DNA of 64,000 nt from Arthrobacter sp. 9V. GTDB lineage: Bacteria; Actinomycetota; Actinomycetes; Actinomycetales; Micrococcaceae. The notes below the pieces were generated by a model. It was not told where the DNA came from. It made no database searches and saw nothing but the letters and a program-made list of their open reading frames with translations. Location of the stretch: the NCBI RefSeq assembly GCF_902506065.1, contig NZ_LR732912.1, positions 466,529 to 530,528 of the forward strand, given 5' to 3'. This document shows positions 57,491-64,000 of the stretch, piece after piece (position 1 is the stretch's first letter; each line of letters begins with the position of its first letter). The position numbers were made by a program, and so were the translations under genes.

Positions 57491-58428
57491 CCTTTCATCC
57501 CGCTGGTGGCGATGCCCTGGATGAAGTAGCGCTGGCCGATGAGGAAGATGATGAGGATGGGGATCACGGAGATCACAGAGCCGGTCATGATCATGGCGTA
57601 CTCGGCGTCGAACTGGCCAACGAAGGACCGGAGGCCCAACTGGACAGTCCAGAGTCGGTTGGACGTGAGGTAGATGAACGGGCCCATGTAGTCGTTCCAC
57701 GTGTTCACGAACGTGAGCAGTGCCAGGCTGGCGAGGGCGGGCTTGGACAGGGGCAGGATCACGCGGGCCCAGATGCCGTACTCGCTGAGGCCGTCAATGC
57801 GGGCCGCTTCGCAGAGCTCGTCCGGGATGGTCATGTAGTACTGGCGCATCAGGAACACACCGAAAGCGCCGAACGCCTGCAGCAGGATGAGGGCGTTGAA
57901 GCTGTTGGTCAGGCCAAGGTTCTGCATCATGATGTACTGCGGCACCATGTAGGCCTGCCACGGAACGGCGATGGTGCCAATGTAGGCAAGGAACAGGACG
58001 TCGCGGCCCGGGAAGCGGACCTTGGAGAAACCGTAGGCAGCCAGCGAGCCTGTGAGGACCTGGAGGCAGGTGATGATCACGGCGAGGTAGAGCGAATTTT
58101 GCAGGTAGCCCATCATGGGGATGCGGGTCCAGATGTCCGTGTAATTGCTCCACACGAACTCCTGCGGGATCCACTGGATGGGGACGGTGAGGACCTGGTT
58201 GTTTTCCTTCAGCGAGGAAGAGAGCATCCAGATGAACGGCACCATGAGCGCCACCACCAGGACCACCAGAACACCATAAATCACAATGTTTGCGGTGCGC
58301 TTCTTCTGTTCCCGCGGGGAACGCTTGCGGTCAGTACGACGACGGTCTTCCGCACTGGGTGCCCCGGACGGAGATGAGGCTGCGTCCGTCACATGAGTGG
58401 CTTTGAGGTCTTCGGCCATGTTGGTCAT
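57487..58428 (-). CDS. Sugar ABC transporter permease, MalG type (module C)
   Basis: Second channel subunit of the module C importer: 313 residues, six helices after a charged 45-residue leader (EDRRRTDRKRSPREQKKR), EAA loop at about 207 reading EAARIDGLSEYGIWARV, C-terminus TSGMKG. Its start overlaps the partner permease stop by one base (TGATG). A start at the second Met (MAEDLK) is possible. Confidence 0.92.
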   Translation of the reverse strand: MTNMAEDLKATHVTDAASSPSGAPSAEDRRRTDRKRSPREQKKRTANIVIYGVLVVLVVALMVPFIWMLSSSLKENNQVLTVPIQWIPQEFVWSNYTDIWTRIPMMGYLQNSLYLAVIITCLQVLTGSLAAYGFSKVRFPGRDVLFLAYIGTIAVPWQAYMVPQYIMMQNLGLTNSFNALILLQAFGAFGVFLMRQYYMTIPDELCEAARIDGLSEYGIWARVILPLSKPALASLALLTFVNTWNDYMGPFIYLTSNRLWTVQLGLRSFVGQFDAEYAMIMTGSVISVIPILIIFLIGQRYFIQGIATSGMKG

Positions 58429-59354
58429 CAGCGTTCCCTCCGCTGTTGGATCTTGAACTGCAGGACGGTGACCGTCAGCACGATGATGAACAGGACCAGC
58501 GAAATGGCCGAGGAGTAGCCGAACTTACCTTCGCCAATGCCTTCCTGGTAGATCAGCTGGGACAGCACCGTGGTGGACCGCCCGGGGCCACCGTTGGTCA
58601 TGACCACAATCAGGTCGAACACCTTGAAGCTGGAGACCGTCAGCATGACCACCACAAAGAACGTGGTGGGACGCAGGGACGGGATGGTGACGTTCCAGAA
58701 ACGCTGCCACGCGCTGGCCCCGTCAACTTCGGCCGCTTCGTACAGCTCGGTGGGGATTGCCTGAAGACCGGCCAAGTACAGGACCATGTAGTAGCCCATG
58801 TCCCGCCACACACTGGTGATGATCACCGCAGGCATGGCCCAGTCCGAGCTGGAGGTCCAGCCGGGAGGATTGGCGATGCCGATTGCGCCGAGGAACTGGT
58901 TGATGGGGCCGCTGTCCGGGCTGAACAGCATGTTCCAAACCACTGCCACAGCCACCAGCGAGGTGATGTAAGGGAAGAAGATCGCTACCCGGAAGAAGCC
59001 GATGCCCTTGAGCTTGCGGTTCAGCAGCATGGCCAGCAGCAGTGCCAAAGCCATGGTGAGCGGCACATGGCCCAAGGCGTAGACAACGGTGTTCCGCAGG
59101 GCGATCCAGAAGGAATCGGAGGCGAACATGCGCTCGAAGTTGGCCAGGCCAATCCATTTGGGAGCGCTGAACGAGGTCCATTCCATGAAGGAGAGCGCGA
59201 AAGCGGCCACGACTGGAATGAGTGTGAAGGCCAGGAAGCCAAGGAAGTTCGGAAGGATGAACGTCCAGCCGATCAGCGTATTACGCCTGGCTTGCTTCCT
59301 GTTGCCGCGGCTCTGCACTGGGGCAGGTGCCTGGGGGATTGTTTCTGTAGTCAT
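58428..59354 (-). CDS. Sugar ABC transporter permease, MalF type (module C)
   Basis: First channel subunit of the module C importer: 308 residues, six helices, EAA loop at about 206 reading EAAEVDGASAWQRFWNV, in which the usual Arg after EAA is Glu. The 125-base gap to the binding-protein gene contains a 13-bp stem-loop (59417-59453), a usual way to keep binding protein in excess over channel. Confidence 0.92.
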   Translation of the reverse strand: MTTETIPQAPAPVQSRGNRKQARRNTLIGWTFILPNFLGFLAFTLIPVVAAFALSFMEWTSFSAPKWIGLANFERMFASDSFWIALRNTVVYALGHVPLTMALALLLAMLLNRKLKGIGFFRVAIFFPYITSLVAVAVVWNMLFSPDSGPINQFLGAIGIANPPGWTSSSDWAMPAVIITSVWRDMGYYMVLYLAGLQAIPTELYEAAEVDGASAWQRFWNVTIPSLRPTTFFVVVMLTVSSFKVFDLIVVMTNGGPGRSTTVLSQLIYQEGIGEGKFGYSSAISLVLFIIVLTVTVLQFKIQQRRER

Positions 59355-59416
59355 GATGACCGCTCCCGGGGGCGGGGGCGTTCCTCCATTTCAGGATCCG
59401 GAGAGTTCAGGTCCGG

Positions 59417-59453
59417 GTTCCGGTGCTGCGCCTCAAGGATGCAGCACCGGAAC
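59417..59453 (-). terminator. Stem-loop between binding protein and permease genes
   Basis: GTTCCGGTGCTGC (59417-59429) pairs perfectly with GCAGCACCGGAAC (59441-59453). It has no T-run and sits inside an operon, so partial termination or mRNA protection is likely. Confidence 0.65.
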
Positions 59454-59479
59454 CGGGGAGAGTTACTTGCCAGGCGGGA

Positions 59480-60760
59480 TTACTTGCCCAGCACTTCGCT
59501 CGTGACGCGCTTGCCCATCTCGGCAATGCCATCAGTGACGGAGCGCTCGCCCACCATGATCAGGTCGTGCTCCTGGTTGAGGATCTTGTCCGTGGCGGCT
59601 GACTTGTCGCTGACAGGCATTTCCAGCTCGGTGGTGTCCGGCGTGAAGGCCTTCTTGGACAGCTCGTCCGTGGGCATGCCATCGAGCTTGAAGTACTCAG
59701 CGGTGATGGCGTCGTTCTGCAGGGCCGGGACTACGCCGATCTTGGAGATCGCCTTGGCGCCTTCTTCTCCGGCGGCCCACTCGATGAACTTTTTGGCTTC
59801 ATCGGAGTGGCTCGCGTTCTTGTTCACGGCGAAGGCCGTGGGCGAACCGAACGTGGTGACTTTGCCGTCGTCGTTCTTCTGCGGCATCGGGGCCAAGCCC
59901 CAGTTGACGTTGGTCTTGCCGTCCTTCTTTGCCTGGAGGATGCCGGCGATGTACCAGGTACCCATGGGCATCATGGCCGCCTGGCCGGACTCGAACATGG
60001 TGCGGTAGCTGGTCTTCTGGCTCTTGGCGGTGCCGAAGTCCAAGGTGGCTCCGGACTTCTGCAGGTCCAGCGCGGTGTTGTACTGGTCCTCCATGAAGCC
60101 GTAATCGCCGCTGTTCTGGTCAGCACCGTTCTGGGCTGCTGCGATGGCCTGGACCACTGAACGCCAAATGTGGTGGTAGGTGCCGTACGTCTTCTTACCG
60201 CCGGCCTCGGTGGAGAGCTTCTTGGCGATCTCGGTGTACTTTTCCCAGGTCAGGTCCTTGGGATCTTCAATTCCGGCAGCCTTGAACAGGTCCTTGTTGT
60301 AGTACAGGAGCCAAAAGTCCTGGCGGTAGGGGGCTGCGAAGTACTTGCCGTCAATGTTGAAGGCGTCCGTGCCGGCGAGGTTGTCCTTGCCCACCTTGTC
60401 TACAACGTCATTGATTTCCTGCAGCTGGCCGTTGTTGGCGTAGCGGGAGTAGTCGATCACGTTCTTCATGGTGAGCACGTCAGTGGTGTCACCGCCGGCC
60501 AGCATGGTGGTGACTTTCTGGGGGTAGTCATCGGCCAGGATGTCCACGGGCTCAATGTCGATGTTGGGATTGGCAGCCTCGTAGCTGTCAAAGAGGGCCT
60601 TGAACTCCGGGGTGCCCTCGTAGTTCCACACCGAAACGGTCAGCCGGGTTTTGCCTTCGGCCGCCTGCGGTTCGGCGGGACCGGCAGCGCCGGCACAGCC
60701 GGTGAGTCCGAGCCCTGCAGTCACCGCAAGGGCGATTGCGGCGAGGGTTGTGCGCTTCAT
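59480..60760 (-). CDS. Sugar-binding lipoprotein of ABC importer (module C)
   Basis: A 426-residue extracellular receptor with signal MKRTTLAAIALAVTAG, lipobox LGLTGC (Cys22), and a type 1 solute-binding fold (RLTVSVWNYEGTPEFKALFD, YDFAAPYR-like DGKYFAAPYRQDFWLLYYN). The ATG at 60760 follows AAAGGAGAACGCA. It lies 75 bases downstream of the hydroxyacid dehydrogenase gene and upstream of the permeases. The ligand is probably a di- or oligosaccharide released for GH35 and the heparinase-like enzyme; this is inferred from neighbours. Confidence 0.92.
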   Translation of the reverse strand: MKRTTLAAIALAVTAGLGLTGCAGAAGPAEPQAAEGKTRLTVSVWNYEGTPEFKALFDSYEAANPNIDIEPVDILADDYPQKVTTMLAGGDTTDVLTMKNVIDYSRYANNGQLQEINDVVDKVGKDNLAGTDAFNIDGKYFAAPYRQDFWLLYYNKDLFKAAGIEDPKDLTWEKYTEIAKKLSTEAGGKKTYGTYHHIWRSVVQAIAAAQNGADQNSGDYGFMEDQYNTALDLQKSGATLDFGTAKSQKTSYRTMFESGQAAMMPMGTWYIAGILQAKKDGKTNVNWGLAPMPQKNDDGKVTTFGSPTAFAVNKNASHSDEAKKFIEWAAGEEGAKAISKIGVVPALQNDAITAEYFKLDGMPTDELSKKAFTPDTTELEMPVSDKSAATDKILNQEHDLIMVGERSVTDGIAEMGKRVTSEVLGK

Positions 60761-60835
60761 TGCGTTCTCCTTTAGTACTGGGTTTAAGTTTGCCGTAGGT
60801 GCGGCTTGGTTGGTGCCGGGTGTTCTTGAGGGGAT

Positions 60836-61849
60836 CTAGGCGCTGAGGCCGAGGTCCGCGTGGACTACTTGGGCAAGGAGGTCCTTGCCGGCGAGGTACC
60901 GCTCCAGGTCATCCAGTGCGGCATCTGACATCCGCCTGGTTTCAGTCCCGAGCGAACCTGCAATGTGCGGGGTGATGATCACGTTGGGGAGGTTGTACAG
61001 GGTGGATTCGGCGGGTAGAGGCTCGGGTTCGGTCACATCCAGCAGGGCAGTGATCCGTCCGGTGGCACACTCTTTCTCGAGGGCTTCAGTGTCCACGAGC
61101 GAACCGCGGGCGGTGTTGATGAGCGTCGCGTGGTCCTTCATGGACTGCAGCTCGGCGGTGCTGATCATGTTGCGGGTTTCCGGCAGTGCGGGTGCGTGGA
61201 TGGTCACGACGTCGGATACGGGCAGGAGCTCCTCCAACGTCACCAGCTTGCCGCCCGCGGCGGCCACTTCACGCGGATCGGCATAAGGATCACTCACCAA
61301 GCAGGTGACGTCCTGGAGTTGCTGGACCAGTTGAACCACCCGGCGGCCTATCCGGGAGAACCCGATCACGCCGATCACCCGTCCGATGTTGCCCAATTCG
61401 CCGCGGTTACCTATGTAGCTCCAGTCTTCCCGGTAGGTGCGGGCGTCGTTGGCCAGCACGTGGGCCTTCTTGCCCGCGAGGACTATTGAAGCGAACGTGA
61501 ACTCGGCTACCGGTATGGCATTGGCGTCGGCCCCGTTGGTTACGGTGATGCCGCGATCCCAGAGCTCCTCGCTGACGAAGCTGCGCACTGTTCCTGCACA
61601 GTGGAAAATTGCCCGGAGCTTGGGCATGCGCTCCAGACGCTCAGCATTGAGCTGCGGTACTCCCCAGCTGGTGAGGAGGATTTCCACCTCTTCCAGGCGA
61701 CCCGTCAGTTCCGGGGTGTCCAAGGAATCCGTCCACGGCTGATCACCGAGATCAACCATTCCTGCCAGCCGCTCCAGTCGTGTGGAGTCGAACTGATCAG
61801 CAAAGGTTCCGCTATTCATGACCAGCAGTGCCTGGGGCTTGAGCGACAT
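60836..61849 (-). CDS. D-2-hydroxyacid dehydrogenase-like protein, module C
   Basis: A 337-residue NAD-dependent two-domain protein and first gene of the module C operon. The cofactor loop is VIGVIGFSRIGRRVV, Arg lies in LINTARGSLVD, the acid in LDVTEPEPLPAES and His in IITPHIAGSLG, so the catalytic set is complete. It is the same length as the module A paralog and much closer to it than to the 348-residue module B protein (shared NGADANAIPVAEFT-type segment). It is divergent from the heparinase-family gene, with an imperfect palindrome at 61899-61914 between them. Confidence 0.86.
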   Translation of the reverse strand: MSLKPQALLVMNSGTFADQFDSTRLERLAGMVDLGDQPWTDSLDTPELTGRLEEVEILLTSWGVPQLNAERLERMPKLRAIFHCAGTVRSFVSEELWDRGITVTNGADANAIPVAEFTFASIVLAGKKAHVLANDARTYREDWSYIGNRGELGNIGRVIGVIGFSRIGRRVVQLVQQLQDVTCLVSDPYADPREVAAAGGKLVTLEELLPVSDVVTIHAPALPETRNMISTAELQSMKDHATLINTARGSLVDTEALEKECATGRITALLDVTEPEPLPAESTLYNLPNVIITPHIAGSLGTETRRMSDAALDDLERYLAGKDLLAQVVHADLGLSA

Positions 61850-61898
61850 TGAGGGATCCTCCCTTCGAAGCTATCGGTGGCCTGTTCGACCGTGATTT

Positions 61899-61914
61899 AT
61901 GTGTTGCATCACAT
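61899..61914. promoter_or_regulatory. Candidate operator between module C operon and heparinase gene
   Basis: ATGTGTTGCATCACAT is a palindrome except at two positions, in the AT-rich 163-base gap between divergent genes. The form TGTGNTGCANCACA would suit a GntR- or LacI-type regulator; no regulator gene for module C is in the window. A TTCAGAC/TCGAACA pair at about 61981-61994 weakly recalls the module A and B repeats. Confidence 0.4.
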
Positions 61915-62012
61915 CTAATAATCAGTACATACTCATAAACAAGACAGTTCATTCAACTCAATCGAGCTTGATCTTAAACGTTCAGACTCGAACAAATGAG
62001 AGAAGAATTCCT

Positions 62013-64000
62013 ATGGCAACCGGCACCGCCGCCGTTGACGCGCCACCCCTGACGCCCCTGCTGACCGCTTGGGGTGAGTCAGCAGGCGCATCCGCTTTGA
62101 AGCAGACACTTGTTGGCTCCCGTAATCGCCTCACCGTTCGTCCAGCGTCCGACGCCGGGTGGCAGCTCGCTGCTGCCAGCCCCCTTTCCGAGCTGCGTAC
62201 CCTGGCAAATGCGGATGCCGGGACGCCGTGGCCCCAGCCACTGGTCTCGCACTACGCGCGCTACTTCCGGGACGGAAACCGCACGGCGTATGAGGGACTG
62301 GTGGCGGGCCGGCAGCAGCGGCTGACGCGCGCCGTCGTGATGGCTGCCTTGGGTGGTCCCTCTGATGACGGCTGGCTCGACGAAGTGATTGATGGCGCGT
62401 ACCTCCTGTGTGAGCAGAGCTCGTGGAGTTGGGCCGCGCATGATGACGTGTTCACGCGCGACGGCGAGGTGGTCCCGGACCGTTCCCGGCCGTATCTGGA
62501 CCTCGGTGCAGGAGAAGTGGTGGCTCAGCTCGCGTGGCTGGACCATGTGCTGGGTTCTCTGCTGGATGAACGCGCCCCCGGTCTCCGTCGGCGGATCCGC
62601 CTGGAGACGAACGAACGCGTGATCCGCCCGTTCCTGGACCGCCTCGACTGGCACTGGCTGGGCTTGGACGGTGATGTCCACAACTGGAACCCATGGATCC
62701 ACTCGAACATCATTGTGGCAGCGCTATTGCTGGTGGACGACCCGGGGCTGCAGGCGGAGGTGGTTGCCCGCTGTATTGAAGGATTGGACCGTTTCCTCGC
62801 CTCCATCCCGGCTGATGGCGCCATCGACGAGGGCTTCGCCTACTGGTGGAACGGTGCCGGGCGTGCGCTGGAAGGCCTCGCTTTGCTGGAGGAGGCAAGT
62901 GGCGGTGTCCTGAATCCTGACCTGCCCGTGATCCGTGCACTGGTGGCCTTCCCGCACCGGATGCATCTGGGCAACCGGTGGTTCCTGAACGTGGCCGACG
63001 GTCCGGCCCGAGCCCACCACGGATTGCCGTGGGGAATGCTGCACCGATGGGCTGTCCGGCTGGGGGACTCTGAGGCCGCCGCACATGCCGCAACGTTTGC
63101 CGCCGTCGAGCCCGAACCCAAAGCCGCCGCCGGACTGGGCCGCGTCCTCACCCAACTCACCTCCCGCCCCCAACTAGGGGACAGCAAACGTCGCAATGAG
63201 GGCCCATTGGGACATGTGCTGTCCCCCAGTTGGGGGACGTACCTGCCATCGGTCCAGATCATGGTGGCGCGGCAAACTCCGGGCTCCTCGGATGGGCTCA
63301 CGCTCGCGGCGAAGGGCGGACACAACGGCGAGCACCACAACCACCGCGACGTGGGCTCAGTGGTGGTGGCCGTGGACGGTGTGCCGTTGCTGGTGGATGC
63401 CGGCCAGCCCACCTACACCGCCCAAACGTTCGGACCTGATCGGTACCTGATCCGGGCCATGCAGAGCGCCTGGCACAGCGTGCCGGCGCCGTTCGGACTG
63501 GAACAGGGGACCGGGCCCTCGTTTGCGGCAACCGTTCTGCAGGAACCCACCGCCGAGGAACCGACGCTCGCCCTGGGACTCGGGGCTGCCTACGGCCTGG
63601 ACCACGCCGAGCAGTGGATCCGAACCTCGCTCATGAACCGCGAGCTGGGGACTGTGGTGATTGACGACCGCTGGAACCTGCCGGCTGGCACGGAGGGAAC
63701 GCACCCGCCAGAGGGAACGCACGACGTCGACATCACCTATCTGATGTCCGGCACTGTCCGCGTCGGTTCAGACGCGACGGCAACCATCACGCCTGAGGGG
63801 ATTCCGGCCGTGGAAACCAACAGAGGGCTGCATCTCCGCTGGAAGCCGGCCACCGCCGTCGTACTGGTGGACGAATGGCTCCTGGACGATCCGCTCCTGG
63901 GAGATATCTGGGGCGAAAAGCTGACCCGGCTCCGATTCCGCATGCCCGCCGAAAACCGCGCTTCCGGCGCATTCACCCTCACAGTGGAGGCAACACCTTG
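62013..64000 (+). CDS. Heparinase II/III family protein, cytoplasmic, runs off window
   Basis: Polysaccharide-lyase-like enzyme expected to cleave uronate-containing glycans by beta-elimination. At least 662 codons are visible from the ATG at 62013. An N-terminal alpha-helical toroid contains WNPWIHSNIIVAALLLV and DEGFAYWWNGAGRALEGL. It is followed by the beta-sandwich domain with HNGEHHNHRDVGSVVVAVDG (about 437-456) and LLVDAGQPTYTAQTFG, typical of this family. No signal peptide, so it probably acts on imported oligosaccharides. Codons between about 385 and 408 are formed by an inserted palindromic element (63169-63236) that keeps the frame. It is divergent from the module C operon. Substrate not determinable. 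Confidence 0.87.
   Translation, partial: MATGTAAVDAPPLTPLLTAWGESAGASALKQTLVGSRNRLTVRPASDAGWQLAAASPLSELRTLANADAGTPWPQPLVSHYARYFRDGNRTAYEGLVAGRQQRLTRAVVMAALGGPSDDGWLDEVIDGAYLLCEQSSWSWAAHDDVFTRDGEVVPDRSRPYLDLGAGEVVAQLAWLDHVLGSLLDERAPGLRRRIRLETNERVIRPFLDRLDWHWLGLDGDVHNWNPWIHSNIIVAALLLVDDPGLQAEVVARCIEGLDRFLASIPADGAIDEGFAYWWNGAGRALEGLALLEEASGGVLNPDLPVIRALVAFPHRMHLGNRWFLNVADGPARAHHGLPWGMLHRWAVRLGDSEAAAHAATFAAVEPEPKAAAGLGRVLTQLTSRPQLGDSKRRNEGPLGHVLSPSWGTYLPSVQIMVARQTPGSSDGLTLAAKGGHNGEHHNHRDVGSVVVAVDGVPLLVDAGQPTYTAQTFGPDRYLIRAMQSAWHSVPAPFGLEQGTGPSFAATVLQEPTAEEPTLALGLGAAYGLDHAEQWIRTSLMNRELGTVVIDDRWNLPAGTEGTHPPEGTHDVDITYLMSGTVRVGSDATATITPEGIPAVETNRGLHLRWKPATAVVLVDEWLLDDPLLGDIWGEKLTRLRFRMPAENRASGAFTLTVEATP
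63169..63236. repeat. Palindromic element copy 4, inside the heparinase-family gene
   Basis: Opens CCCAACTAGGGGACAG (63169-63184) and closes with GTCCCCCAGTTGGGG. The 19-base arms 63168-63186 and 63217-63235 pair with one mismatch. The segment CGTCGCAATGAG (63189-63200) is identical to the loop edge of copy 1. It is read through in frame by the host gene. Confidence 0.78.

Noticed and set aside
62079-62702. A minus-strand gene at the start of the heparinase-family region
   Set aside because: The plus strand carries a continuous reading of a recognisable family from 62013 to the window end; the minus frame is its shadow.

Overview
The window is high-GC DNA that reads as an Arthrobacter/Paenarthrobacter-type actinobacterium (Micrococcaceae). 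The grounds are a HspR/HAIR-controlled dnaK-grpE-dnaJ-hspR operon, a copper amine oxidase whose key residues map at a constant +6 offset to those I recall for Arthrobacter globiformis phenylethylamine oxidase, an ECF41 sigma factor module, and GTG/TTG starts behind purine-rich ribosome binding sites. I saw no rRNA, tRNA, CRISPR array or prophage. The only complete mobile element is one IS3-family insertion sequence.

Layout. 1-17.5 kb is mixed housekeeping and accessory content: the 5' part of pheA, a membrane-protein gene split by an in-frame stop, an aldehyde dehydrogenase, a LysE exporter, a decayed AbiE-like toxin beside its intact helix-turn-helix partner, a TetR/copper amine oxidase locus, ECF41 with its partner oxidoreductase-like gene, an alcohol dehydrogenase, an aminotransferase, PhoD and a P-type ATPase. 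17.5-25.3 kb is sugar module A (substrate-binding protein, two permeases, hydroxyacid dehydrogenase; divergent Tat-exported beta-propeller; DeoR/LacI hybrid regulator). 25.4-28.4 kb holds a truncated YhcG nuclease and small enzymes. 28.4-39.1 kb is sugar module B (hydroxyacid dehydrogenase, sulfatase, importer, Gfo/Idh oxidoreductase, nagB, ROK regulator, second propeller). 39.2-53.2 kb has an epimerase/TetR pair, DUF2236 and DUF817 genes, the heat-shock operon, small membrane proteins, and a TetR/agmatine deiminase/amidase locus. 53.2-55.0 kb is the IS3 element bracketed by two oppositely oriented 32-bp tandem arrays. 55.0-64.0 kb is sugar module C (heparinase II/III family protein running off the end, hydroxyacid dehydrogenase, importer, DUF624 protein, GH35 beta-galactosidase).

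How it may work together. Each sugar module pairs a lipoprotein-fed ABC importer with a D-2-hydroxyacid-dehydrogenase-like protein and lacks its own ATPase gene. Every glycan-cleaving enzyme seen (sulfatase, GH35, heparinase-like) lacks a signal peptide, while the two paralogous propellers carry Tat signals. This suggests oligosaccharides are bound or cut outside by the propellers, imported, then desulfated and depolymerised in the cytoplasm, with amino sugar leaving through NagB. The propellers share an almost identical operator-like sequence, so modules A and B may be co-regulated. The substrate is unknown; a sulfated, amino-sugar- or uronate-containing glycan fits best.

The most unusual non-coding signal is a family of palindromic elements with the end consensus CCCAACTRRGTNRCAG and divergent stems. 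Four clear copies are present: three at gene ends, where they supply stop codons, and one inserted in frame inside the heparinase-family gene.
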